Shown here one piece after another: positions 1-6,023 of a DNA stretch of 11,772 nt. Every line of letters begins with the position of its first letter. The stretch's first letter is position 1. Below the pieces are notes generated by a model. The model worked only from the letters and a program-made list of their open reading frames with translations, was not told the origin of the DNA and did no database searches. The translations under genes were made by a program, and so were the position numbers. The stretch is from Firmicutes bacterium CAG:475 (GTDB taxonomy: Bacteria; Bacillota; Clostridia; Christensenellales; CAG-917): contig FR895505.1 in assembly GCA_000434435.1 (NCBI GenBank), forward strand, positions 1 to 11,772, written 5' to 3'.

Positions 1-185
1 CCGCCGTATCCGAGGAAGGACGGAGTCGAGTCGTGCCTTTTGATGTAATCGTAGGCAAATTCGTCAAGACGCTTTGTGGACACACCCGGTTTCACTCTGT
101 CGCCGAGGAAGAGCAAGCAATCTCTGAGGATTGCGCCCGATTTCCTCATACATTCGATTTCGTGCGGGCTTTTGATGTTAATCAT
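1..185 (-). CDS. map: Methionine aminopeptidase, type I (N-terminal part; cut by window edge)
   Basis: Removes the initiator methionine from new proteins as they leave the ribosome; a cytoplasmic metalloenzyme. Only the first 61 codons are in the window. The translation begins MINIKSPHEIECMRKSGAIL, continues with the family pattern VKPGVSTKRLDEFAYDYI (residues 31-48) and reaches TPSFLGYGG just before the edge. That matches the first quarter of type I enzymes, with no N-terminal zinc-finger extension. The metal ligands lie beyond the window, so activity cannot be judged. The ATG overlaps the adk stop codon (ATGA), and an AAGGTG-like ribosome site lies within the adk 3' end. Translational coupling to adk is therefore likely. 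Identity rests on the N-terminal motif plus the classic secY-adk-map order. Confidence 0.95.
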   Translation of the reverse strand, partial: MINIKSPHEIECMRKSGAILRDCLLFLGDRVKPGVSTKRLDEFAYDYIKRHDSTPSFLGYG

Positions 186-802
186 TCAAGCACCTTCTTG
201 ATGTCCGCAAAGATTTCTTCTTTCGTGCCGTTGGCTTTGATGTCGACGACTTTGTTTTGCGAACGATAGTAATCGATGAGCGGTTGAGTTTGGTCGCTGT
301 AGACTTTAAGTCTGTTTTTCACGGTTTCGGGCTTGTCGTCGTCACGGATGAAAAGTTCCTTTCCGCAACGCTTGCATGTAGTTTCGCCGTTGAGCATTGA
401 AACGTGATATGTTTCTCCGCACACGCAAACCCTTCTGCCTCCGAGTCTTGAAACGATGGTTTCAAACGGTACGTCGATGTTGATTGCAAGGTCGATTCTG
501 GCAACCTTGTCGAGAGCCTCTGCCTGAGCGATTGTTCTGGGAAATCCGTCAAGAATGTATCCGTTTTTGCAATCCTCTTGCGAAAGTCTGTCTTCAACCA
601 AGCCGATGACCACTTCGTCGGGAACGAGTCCGCCCGATTCCACAAAAGCTTTTGCTTTCAAACCGAGAGGAGTGCCTTCCTTCATGTTGCGACGAAGGAT
701 GTCACCCGTCGAGATGTGAGGAACCTTGAATTCCTCCGCAATCATTGCCGCTTGCGTACCTTTTCCTGCGCCCGGAGCGCCTAATAATATAATATTTTTC
801 AT
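182..802 (-). CDS. adk: Adenylate kinase with a cysteine-bearing (zinc-type) lid
   Basis: Catalyses ATP + AMP = 2 ADP in the cytoplasm. Seen in the 206-residue protein: P-loop GAPGAGKGT (residues 8-16), the NMP-binding region with STGD (31-34), DGFPRT (85-90), and a long lid starting GGRR (121-124). The lid holds four cysteines, C126, C128, C143 and C146, where Gram-positive enzymes bind a structural zinc. The first pair is spaced C-V-C rather than the usual C-x2-C, and the lid loop is also shorter. The family's common length is about 215 residues, so this one is slightly short. The start is fixed by the canonical MKNIILLGAPGAGKGT beginning. No Shine-Dalgarno sequence precedes it; a promoter lies immediately upstream instead. 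It follows secY after the only sizeable gap in the operon and is coupled to map by an ATGA overlap. Confidence 0.97.
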   Translation of the reverse strand: MKNIILLGAPGAGKGTQAAMIAEEFKVPHISTGDILRRNMKEGTPLGLKAKAFVESGGLVPDEVVIGLVEDRLSQEDCKNGYILDGFPRTIAQAEALDKVARIDLAINIDVPFETIVSRLGGRRVCVCGETYHVSMLNGETTCKRCGKELFIRDDDKPETVKNRLKVYSDQTQPLIDYYRSQNKVVDIKANGTKEEIFADIKKVLE

Positions 803-810
803 AATTATTT

Positions 811-839
811 ATTATAGCACTTTTTCGCTTCGATGGCAA
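811..839 (-). promoter_or_regulatory. Predicted sigma-A promoter for adk-map
   Basis: Read on the minus strand: -35 TTGCCA (839-834, five of six consensus bases), a 17-bp spacer, and -10 TATAAT (816-811) preceded by TG in the extended -10 position (TGCTATAAT). Only eight bases separate the -10 box from the adk ATG (802-800). A transcript starting about seven bases past the -10 box would have a 5' end at roughly 803-805. This would let adk-map be expressed apart from the ribosomal genes. The call rests on motif match only. Confidence 0.7.
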
Positions 840-840
840 A

Positions 841-859
841 CAAATCATTGATTGATTTG
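841..859. repeat. Short inverted repeat between secY and adk
   Basis: A perfect 7-bp inverted repeat with a 5-base centre (CAAATCA-N5-TGATTTG, read on the minus strand) sits directly upstream of the predicted adk -35 box. As RNA it would form a weak AT-rich hairpin followed by UUUG. That is poor for a terminator of secY but possible as a partial one. As DNA its place beside the -35 box would suit a regulator site. Neither role can be shown from sequence. Confidence 0.35.
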
Positions 860-899
860 CGCCACCGAGCAAAAAATTTGGGTTTGTTTGTCGATTCGC

Positions 900-2225
900 T
901 TATTTGAGGAAGCCTTTGTAGTGCTTCATCATAATTTGCGATTCGAGTTGCTTGTTGAGTTCGAGTGCGACGGACACGACGATGAGCAAACCTGTTGCGG
1001 AGAACGAGTTCGCAAACGGGAGAGCCGGAGCCGCCCAAGTGCCGTTGCCCATTGCAAGAGCTCTGAAGATGAAAGTCGGGATGAGTGACAAGCACATGAG
1101 GAACACCGCTCCGAAGAAGGTGATTCTGTTGTTGATCTTCTTGAGGAAGTCGCTTGTCGGTTTGCCCGCTCTTATGCCGGGGATAAATCCGCCGTATTGT
1201 TGAATGTTTTTGGATACGTCTTCGGGATTGAACTGGATTTGAGCATAGAAATAGCTGAATCCGAGGATAAACAATGCCAAAAGTACGTAGTAGACCGCGG
1301 TGCCGCTTCCCATGTATTGAGCATACCAAACTGCCGCTTCGGTATTGCTGAAGAAGAGTTGGATGATCATTTGCGGGAACATAAGCAAGGACGATGCGAA
1401 AATGATAGGCATAACGCCGCTACCGTTGACGCGGATGGGGATATACGTGGATTGACCGCCGTACATCTTGTTGCCCTTGATTTGTTTGGAGTACTGCACC
1501 GTGATTCTTCTCTCTGCACCGTCCATAAAGACGATAAACGTAAGCACTGCCACAACGACGAGAATAAATCCGATGATGTTCCAGATATAAGTCCATTCGT
1601 TGCCGACGAGCTTGAAAGATTCCGCCATAGTCGTGCCTGCGGTTGAAAGAATACCGATGAAGATGATGATTGACGTACCGTTGCCGATGCCGTACTCGGT
1701 GATTCTTTCGCTCAGCCACATGACCATGACGCTACCGCCCACGAGAAGAACGATTGTGAGAGCCATTGTGAGGATGGGGTTATCCGCACCCGATTCGAAT
1801 GAGAACACGTCGATAAAGTAACTCTTGAAAGCCACGACGATACCGATTGCTTGCACGACTGCGAGCACGACGGCAACGATTCTCGTGATTTGCGTGAGTT
1901 TCTTTCTGCCTTCTTCACCCTCTTTGGACATCTTCTCCAGCGCAGGAATAACCAGCGCGAGAAGCTGCATGATAATCGACGAGTTGATAAACGGCAACAC
2001 GCCGAGTGCAAACAAGGTGGCGTTCTGCATCGATCCGCCCGTAATAACGTTGAGGATGCTCAAAAAGTCGCTTGAAAAAGCTTCCGCTTGTTGCATCGCC
2101 GCAATGTTGAAGGTCGGGATGGGGATGTAACATCCGATTCTATAGACGAGGATAAGAGCGAGGGTAATCCATATCTTCACTCTTATTTCCTTCGACTTGA
2201 ATGCGTTTTTGAGAGTCTCAAACAT
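900..2225 (-). CDS. secY: Preprotein translocase channel subunit SecY
   Basis: Forms the pore of the SecYEG channel that moves unfolded proteins across or into the cytoplasmic membrane. The 441-residue protein has the usual ten hydrophobic segments, roughly at residues 17-36, 70-95, 113-135, 150-170, 180-200, 213-234, 264-290, 311-331, 367-388 and 405-424. The glycine-rich plug region lies near 60-68. Two cytosolic loops contact SecA and the ribosome: one with ERR (238-240) and QSTYIPIRVNGSGVMP (258-273), and one with PGIRAGKPT (349-357), whose arginine is the functionally important loop arginine of the family. The C-terminus ends MMKHYKGFLK, as in Gram-positive SecY. The start overlaps the rplO stop by one base (TAATG), with AGAGGTG as ribosome site inside rplO. 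The last spc-cluster gene before the 97-nt break. Confidence 0.98.
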   Translation of the reverse strand: MFETLKNAFKSKEIRVKIWITLALILVYRIGCYIPIPTFNIAAMQQAEAFSSDFLSILNVITGGSMQNATLFALGVLPFINSSIIMQLLALVIPALEKMSKEGEEGRKKLTQITRIVAVVLAVVQAIGIVVAFKSYFIDVFSFESGADNPILTMALTIVLLVGGSVMVMWLSERITEYGIGNGTSIIIFIGILSTAGTTMAESFKLVGNEWTYIWNIIGFILVVVAVLTFIVFMDGAERRITVQYSKQIKGNKMYGGQSTYIPIRVNGSGVMPIIFASSLLMFPQMIIQLFFSNTEAAVWYAQYMGSGTAVYYVLLALFILGFSYFYAQIQFNPEDVSKNIQQYGGFIPGIRAGKPTSDFLKKINNRITFFGAVFLMCLSLIPTFIFRALAMGNGTWAAPALPFANSFSATGLLIVVSVALELNKQLESQIMMKHYKGFLK

Positions 2226-2671
2226 TATAGCACCTCTGTTGTGCCGCCTGCCTTTTCGATTTTTTCAATTGCAGACGCGGTGAATTTGTTGGCTTTGATC
2301 GTAAGCTTCTTTTCAAGTTCGCCGTTGCCGAGGACTTTGAGTCCGTAAGGCTCGACTTTCTTGATGACGCCGCTTGCGACAAGCTCATCGATACCGACAA
2401 CTGCTCCGTCTTCAAATCTGTTGAAAACGTCGATGTTGACTGTGTTGTAGACGTGTGCGAATCTCTTGTTGTTGAAACCGATCTTCGGAAGTCTTCTGGT
2501 CATCGGCATTTGGCCGCCTTCGAAGTTGGGACGTACGCCGCCACCGCTTCTTGCCCATTGACCTTTGTGTCCACGAGTAGATGTTTTACCCATGCCGGAG
2601 CCTACGCCGCGACCAATTCTCTTGGTTGTGGTTCTTGCGCCCTCTGCAGGTTTAAGATCTTGAATATTCAT
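2225..2671 (-). CDS. rplO: 50S ribosomal protein L15
   Basis: Late-assembling 50S protein that bridges several 23S rRNA domains. The 148-residue product shows the typical glycine-rich extended N-terminus (RIGRGVGSGMGKTSTRGHKG) followed by SGGGVRPNFEGGQMPMTRRLPKIGF and a compact C-terminal domain. I chose the ATG at 2671, giving MNIQDLKPAEGART. A strong AGGAGG lies just upstream of it and the protein then starts at the family's usual point. An in-frame ATG at 2704 would add eleven charged residues and run into rpmD, so it is not the likely start. Ten bases separate it from rpmD, and its stop overlaps the secY start. Confidence 0.97.
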   Translation of the reverse strand: MNIQDLKPAEGARTTTKRIGRGVGSGMGKTSTRGHKGQWARSGGGVRPNFEGGQMPMTRRLPKIGFNNKRFAHVYNTVNIDVFNRFEDGAVVGIDELVASGVIKKVEPYGLKVLGNGELEKKLTIKANKFTASAIEKIEKAGGTTEVL

Positions 2672-2674
2672 ATG

Positions 2675-2682
2675 CTCCTCCT
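2675..2682 (-). promoter_or_regulatory. Ribosome binding site of rplO (decides the start)
   Basis: AGGAGGAG on the minus strand, overlapping the last base of the rpmD stop codon, leaves about five bases from the AGGAGG core to the ATG at 2671. It supports this start over the in-frame ATG at 2704, which lies inside rpmD. Confidence 0.85.
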
Positions 2683-2891
2683 CACGCTTCCTCGACCTTG
2701 ACAAGGTGAGAAACTTTTGCGATCTTTCCTCTCACGCAAGCGTCGTCAACGAAAGTTCTGGAATTGCCGATTTTGTGCAAGCCCATAGCTTCGAGATTGG
2801 CTTTTTGGTTTTTGAGGATGCCGTTTGCGCTCTTAACGAGAGTAACTTTGATCATTTTGACTTCTGCTTTTGCAGCCGCTTTCTTTGCCAT
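2682..2891 (-). CDS. rpmD: 50S ribosomal protein L30 with short N-terminal extension
   Basis: Small 50S protein found in most but not all bacteria. The 69-residue product contains the L30 core from MIKVTLVKSANGI (residue 13 on) through LHKIGNSRTFVDDACVRGKI to the C-terminal VSHLVKVEE. Bacterial L30 is usually close to 60 residues. The extra length is a 12-residue N-terminal stretch rich in Ala and Lys (MAKKAAAKAEVK). The upstream start is favoured because GGGAGGTG lies seven bases before it. The internal methionine at residue 13 has only a weak AGAAG upstream. Lies between rpsE (14-nt gap) and rplO (10-nt gap). Confidence 0.95.
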   Translation of the reverse strand: MAKKAAAKAEVKMIKVTLVKSANGILKNQKANLEAMGLHKIGNSRTFVDDACVRGKIAKVSHLVKVEEA

Positions 2892-2905
2892 AGTACACCT
2901 CCCGA

Positions 2906-3424
2906 TTAGTCAGCCACGACGTCTACGCCGCGAAGTTGTGCGATTTGCTCTGCGTTGCGAAGGCTCATAAGTCCTTCAAGCGTTGCTTTTGCGCTGTTGA
3001 TGGGGTTGTTTGAGCCGAGGGATTTGGTTCTGATGTCCTTCACGCCTGCGGTTTCGAGCACCATACGGACTGCACCGCCCGCGATGACGCCGGTACCTTC
3101 TTCGGCAGGAAGGAGAAGAACTTGACCACGACCGAACTTACCCGTCGTTGCATGAGGAATTGTGTTGCCTTTCAAAGAAACAGTCACGAGATTGCGTTTT
3201 GCAAATTGCGTTGCTTTCTCGATTGCTTCGGGAACTTCAGCCGCTTTGCCCATGCCGAGTCCCACTCTGCCGTTGCCGTCACCGACTACGACAAGTGCGG
3301 AGAAACGCATGTTTTTGCCACCTTTGGTGGTCTTTGTGACACGGTTGACAGCGATGAGTTTCTTGTTCAAACCATCGTTCTCTTCTCTGTTTCTATCGTT
3401 TCTTCTATCACGATTTTCTGCCAT
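2906..3424 (-). CDS. rpsE: 30S ribosomal protein S5
   Basis: 30S protein at the mRNA entry and decoding region, involved in fidelity and in spectinomycin response. The 172-residue product starts with about 20 mostly charged residues (MAENRDRRNDRNREEND). The double-stranded-RNA-binding-like N-terminal domain follows (VNRVTKTTKGGKNMRFSALV, residues about 26-45). The C-terminal domain has GTGVIAGGAVRMVLETAGV and SLGSNNPINSAKAT. The loop reads KGGKNMRF where Bacillus has KGGRRFRF; the two glycines of the spectinomycin-response loop are intact. Length is near the family norm of about 166. Preceded by a CGGAGG site and 11 bases from rplR. Confidence 0.98.
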   Translation of the reverse strand: MAENRDRRNDRNREENDGLNKKLIAVNRVTKTTKGGKNMRFSALVVVGDGNGRVGLGMGKAAEVPEAIEKATQFAKRNLVTVSLKGNTIPHATTGKFGRGQVLLLPAEEGTGVIAGGAVRMVLETAGVKDIRTKSLGSNNPINSAKATLEGLMSLRNAEQIAQLRGVDVVAD

Positions 3425-3435
3425 AATTCCTCCGA

Positions 3436-3804
3436 TTAAAACTCAAGACCGGCTTCTCTTGCGCCGTCGGCGAGAGCTTGCACTCTGCCGGTGTAAAGAT
3501 AGCCGCCTCTGTCGAACACGACTTCTTTGATGCCGATTGCCTGAGCTTTTTCAGCAATTGCCTTGCCGACGACTTTTGCAACGTCGCTCTTGGAAAGTTC
3601 CGCAGTTTGAGCTGCGATTGCTTTTTCGAGGTCGGATGCAGCGCAAAGAGTGTTGCCCTTCACGTCGTCGATCACTTGAGCATAGATATGGTTTGTGCTT
3701 CTGTACACGCAAAGACGAGGTCTTTGGGCAGTGCCGCTGACTTTCTTTCTGACTCTTGCGTGACGAATGATTCTATCTGCGTTTTTATCTTTTTTGCTTA
3801 TCAT
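3436..3804 (-). CDS. rplR: 50S ribosomal protein L18
   Basis: Binds 5S rRNA together with L5 and helps dock it in the central protuberance of the 50S subunit. The 122-residue product has the basic N-terminus (RIIRHARVRKKVSGTAQRPR, residues 11-30) and then the conserved LCVYRSTNHIYAQVIDD. It ends FDRGGYLYTGRVQALADGAREAGLEF, the family's hallmark C-terminus. Length is typical. The ribosome site GAGGTG lies close upstream of the ATG. It sits between rplF and rpsE with 11-12-base gaps, as in most spc operons. Confidence 0.98.
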   Translation of the reverse strand: MISKKDKNADRIIRHARVRKKVSGTAQRPRLCVYRSTNHIYAQVIDDVKGNTLCAASDLEKAIAAQTAELSKSDVAKVVGKAIAEKAQAIGIKEVVFDRGGYLYTGRVQALADGAREAGLEF

Positions 3805-3816
3805 ACTTCACCTCAA

Positions 3817-4356
3817 TTACTTCGTGGCTCTCTTGCCGACCTTGTGGATGACGGTCTCATCCTTGTAGTGAATACCGTAGTTGTGATACGGTTCAACCGG
3901 TTTGATAGCCTTGATGGTTGCAGCGGTTTGACCGACGAGTTGGCGGTCAATGCCCTTAACGACGATTTCGAGGGGTTGCGGTTGCGCAAAAGTGATGCCT
4001 TCGGGAGCGGTGAACTCAACGGGATGAGAAAATCCGATGTTGAGAGTCATCTTGTTGCCCGAAAGAGTGACCTTATAACCGACGCCGTTGACGATGAGGC
4101 TCTTTTCAAAACCTTTGGTTACGCCAACCACCATGTTGTGGATGAGAGCGCGGTAAAGTCCGTGCAATGCGCGATGGTCTTTGTCGTCGGTGTGACGAGT
4201 GCAAACCACGTGTCCGTCCTCGACTTTGACGTCGATGGATTTGTCAACCGTTTGGGAAAGTGCGCCGAGGGGGCCTTTCACCGTAACGAGGTTGTTGTTG
4301 ATATCAACTGTAACACCTTGCGGAATGGCAATAGGTGCTCTACCGATTCTTGACAT
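3817..4356 (-). CDS. rplF: 50S ribosomal protein L6
   Basis: Binds 23S rRNA close to the sarcin-ricin loop, near where elongation factors dock. The 179-residue product begins MSRIGRAPIAIPQGVTVDI, the family start, and has two similar domains. The second carries VNGVGYKVTLSGNKM and IGFSHPVEF. The C-terminus reads EPYHNYGIHYKDETV (residues 155-169), where the common bacterial form is EPYKGKGIRY. This changes several basic rRNA-facing positions. The start at 4356 was chosen over an in-frame ATG at 4374, because AAGGAGG lies just before 4356 and the longer form would overlap rpsH. Eleven bases after rpsH, twelve before rplR. Confidence 0.97.
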   Translation of the reverse strand: MSRIGRAPIAIPQGVTVDINNNLVTVKGPLGALSQTVDKSIDVKVEDGHVVCTRHTDDKDHRALHGLYRALIHNMVVGVTKGFEKSLIVNGVGYKVTLSGNKMTLNIGFSHPVEFTAPEGITFAQPQPLEIVVKGIDRQLVGQTAATIKAIKPVEPYHNYGIHYKDETVIHKVGKRATK

Positions 4357-4362
4357 AGCGCG

Positions 4363-4369
4363 CCTCCTT
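4363..4369 (-). promoter_or_regulatory. Ribosome binding site of rplF (decides the start)
   Basis: AAGGAGG on the minus strand, overlapping the rpsH stop codon and six bases before the ATG at 4356. It supports the canonical MSRIGRAP start rather than the upstream in-frame ATG at 4374. Confidence 0.85.
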
Positions 4370-4763
4370 ACCAAACGTATGCGAGCACTTCGCCGCCGAC
4401 GTGTTGTGCTTTCGCTTCCTTATCGGTGAGGATACCCTTGGAAGTGGAAAGGATTGCGATACCCATTCCGTTGAGAACCTTGGGAAGATTGTCCACACCT
4501 GCGTAGACGCGAAGACCGGGTGTAGAAACTCTCTTAAGACCGGTGACGACCTTTTGTCCCTTGACGGGAGCATATTTGAGAGTGATGACGATGTTGTTTT
4601 GAACATTGCCGTCCACAACCTCAAATCCTTTGACGTAACCTTCTTTTACGAGGATTTCTGCGATTGCCACCTTGATTTTGCTCGCCGGAACTTCAACCGT
4701 TTCGTGCTTTGCGGTCAAGGCATTTCTAATTCTTGTAAGCATATCTGCAATTGGATCAGTCAT
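4368..4763 (-). CDS. rpsH: 30S ribosomal protein S8
   Basis: Primary 16S rRNA-binding protein that organises the central domain of the 30S subunit. In enterobacteria it also represses translation of the spc operon. The 131-residue product starts with the conserved TDPIADMLTRIRNAL (residues 2-16). The KRVSTPGLRVYAG segment lies around residue 77-89 and GMGIAILSTSKGILTD follows before the C-terminal GGEVLAYVW. Length is typical. AGGAGG lies eight bases before the ATG. Whether this S8 binds its own mRNA cannot be seen here. Confidence 0.98.
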   Translation of the reverse strand: MTDPIADMLTRIRNALTAKHETVEVPASKIKVAIAEILVKEGYVKGFEVVDGNVQNNIVITLKYAPVKGQKVVTGLKRVSTPGLRVYAGVDNLPKVLNGMGIAILSTSKGILTDKEAKAQHVGGEVLAYVW

Positions 4764-4778
4764 TTTTAGTGCCTCCTC

Positions 4779-4964
4779 TTACCAACTTGCCTTCTTCACT
4801 CCGGGAAGCTCGCCTTTGTATGCGAGGTTTCTGAAGCAAACTCTGCAAATACCGTACTTTTTGAGCACGGCGTGGGGACGCCCGCAAATACGGCAACGTG
4901 TATATTCACGCGTCGAGAACTTTTGTGGTCTTTGTTGCTTGATTTTCATTGATGTTTTGGCCAT
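4779..4964 (-). CDS. rpsN: 30S ribosomal protein S14, short zinc-binding type
   Basis: 30S head protein. This is the 61-residue form with two cysteine pairs, C24-x2-C27 and C40-x2-C43 (YTRCRICGRPHAVLKKYGIC), which bind zinc. The longer zinc-free paralogue is about 90-100 residues. The C-terminus FRNLAYKGELPGVKKASW is the invariant family end. In Bacillota this gene is commonly called rpsN or rpsZ (type Z). Its place between rplE and rpsH is standard. The ribosome site AAGGAGTG overlaps the rplE stop. Under zinc shortage some bacteria swap this form for a zinc-free one encoded elsewhere; nothing here shows such control. Confidence 0.97.
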   Translation of the reverse strand: MAKTSMKIKQQRPQKFSTREYTRCRICGRPHAVLKKYGICRVCFRNLAYKGELPGVKKASW

Positions 4965-4974
4965 AGTTCACTCC

Positions 4975-5583
4975 TTACTTCGCAAAAGGCATACCGAGCA
5001 ACTTGAGAAGTTCTCTTGCCTCTTCGTCAGTCTTTGCCGTTGTAACGATGCAAATATCGAAACCGCGAACCTTTTCGACTTTGTCGAATTCGATTTCGGG
5101 GAAGATGAGTTGCTCTTTCACGCCGACTGCGTAGTTGCCTCTTCCGTCAAAAGACTTTGAAGAGATTCCGCGGAAGTCGCGGACTCTGGGGAGCGCGATG
5201 GAAATGAACTTATCGAGGAAGTCGTACATTCTGTTGCCGCGAAGGGTAACTTTTGCACCGACGTTCATACCTTCTCTCACCTTGAAGTTTGCAACGGATT
5301 TCTTTGCCGTAGTGATAACCGGTTTTTGGCCTGCAATCATTTTGAGCTCTTCCACTGCAAGTTGCAGGGATTTGCTGTTGTCTTTGCAGTCGCCCAAGCC
5401 CATGTTAAGCACGATTTTCTCAAGACGAGGAACTTCGTTAATGTTCTTGTAGCCAAAGCGTTTGATGAGAGCCGGTACGACCTCTTCGGCATACTGTTTT
5501 CTCATGCGATATCTTTCAGCATTACCAGCATTCGTCTTATCGGTTGCAGTTGCTTTAGCAACCTGATTTTTCTTTTCTGCCAC
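4975..5583 (-). CDS. rplE: 50S ribosomal protein L5 with N-terminal extension
   Basis: Binds 5S rRNA with L18 and contacts the P-site tRNA region in the central protuberance. The core (residues about 27-202) carries MRKQYAEEVVPALIKRFGY, KIVLNMGLGD, ITTAKKSVANFKVREG, GAKVTLRG and RVRDFRGISSKSFDGRGNY, closely like Bacillus L5 of 179 residues. Before it lie some 26 extra polar residues rich in Lys, Ala, Thr and Asn. The start codon is GTG, the only non-ATG start in this window. It is supported by GGAGG seven bases upstream. The internal ATG at residue 27 has no comparable site, so the extension is probably translated. Eighteen bases follow the rplX stop. Confidence 0.95.
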   Translation of the reverse strand: MAEKKNQVAKATATDKTNAGNAERYRMRKQYAEEVVPALIKRFGYKNINEVPRLEKIVLNMGLGDCKDNSKSLQLAVEELKMIAGQKPVITTAKKSVANFKVREGMNVGAKVTLRGNRMYDFLDKFISIALPRVRDFRGISSKSFDGRGNYAVGVKEQLIFPEIEFDKVEKVRGFDICIVTTAKTDEEARELLKLLGMPFAK

Positions 5584-5589
5584 GATATT

Positions 5590-5596
5590 ACCTCCG
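5590..5596 (-). promoter_or_regulatory. Ribosome binding site of rplE (supports a GTG start)
   Basis: CGGAGGT on the minus strand lies seven bases (from GGAGG) before GTG at 5583-5581. It is the main reason for accepting the extended L5 rather than a start at the internal ATG about 26 codons downstream. Confidence 0.8.
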
Positions 5597-5601
5597 ATTT
5601 A

Positions 5602-6009
5602 TCAGTCCTTCTTATCCTCGGACTTTTCTGCTTTCTTTTTTGCGGCTTTCTTTGCCACTTTCTTTGCAGATGGTTTCTTCTCGTCCAAAGACGCACCGCA
5701 CTTGGGGCATACGCGGACGGATTTTTGTTTGCTGTTCACGTCTTTCACTTCGTGCTTGACTCTGACGACGTCGCCGCAGCTTGCGCAAACATGCATAACG
5801 TTGGATGCATCGATTGTGCCTTCTTGCTTGATGATGCCGCCCTTTTCTTGTGCGTTTCTGGGCTTTTTGCTCTTTGAAATGATGTTGACGCCTTCAACGT
5901 AGATTCTGCCGGTATCGGGAACGACTTTGAGGACTTTGCCCACTTTGCCTTGATCCTTGCCGGTGATAACCATAACGTTGTCGCCTTTCTTAACACTCAA
6001 TTTTGCCAT
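5602..6009 (-). CDS. rplX: 50S ribosomal protein L24, zinc-ribbon form with Lys/Ala-rich tail
   Basis: Early 50S assembly protein that binds the 5' region of 23S rRNA near the tunnel exit. The N-terminal KOW domain is clear (VKKGDNVMVITGKDQGKVGK, residues 6-25), followed by VEGVNIISKSKKP. The C-terminal half has C75-x2-C78 and C101-x2-C104, the cysteine-bearing form known in some bacterial L24; Bacillus lacks these cysteines. Beyond residue 110 lies a tail of about 25 residues made mostly of Lys, Ala, Ser, Asp and Glu. This brings the protein to 135 residues against a usual 100-105. GGAGG lies nine bases before the ATG. Confidence 0.97.
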   Translation of the reverse strand: MAKLSVKKGDNVMVITGKDQGKVGKVLKVVPDTGRIYVEGVNIISKSKKPRNAQEKGGIIKQEGTIDASNVMHVCASCGDVVRVKHEVKDVNSKQKSVRVCPKCGASLDEKKPSAKKVAKKAAKKKAEKSEDKKD

Positions 6010-6023
6010 AATAGTTGTCCTCC

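Noticed and set aside
805..1329. Minus-strand open frame of 174 codons extending into the secY-adk gap
   Set aside because: Out of frame with secY and overlapping its last third. The composition is arginine/glutamine-rich frameshift-like and there is no start context; secY itself is intact to its normal C-terminus.
2224..2229. TATAAT with a TG extension at the rplO-secY junction
   Set aside because: No -35 match 17 bp upstream (GGCAGG). A transcript from it would start inside secY without its ribosome site. The bases are explained by the rplO stop and secY start (TAATG).
3478..4353. Long open frame on the plus strand (291 codons)
   Set aside because: It lies antisense across rplR and rplF, whose reading is certain. 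Rare use of TTA, CTA and TCA codons in highly expressed genes keeps antisense frames open. It has no ribosome site and no recognisable domain.
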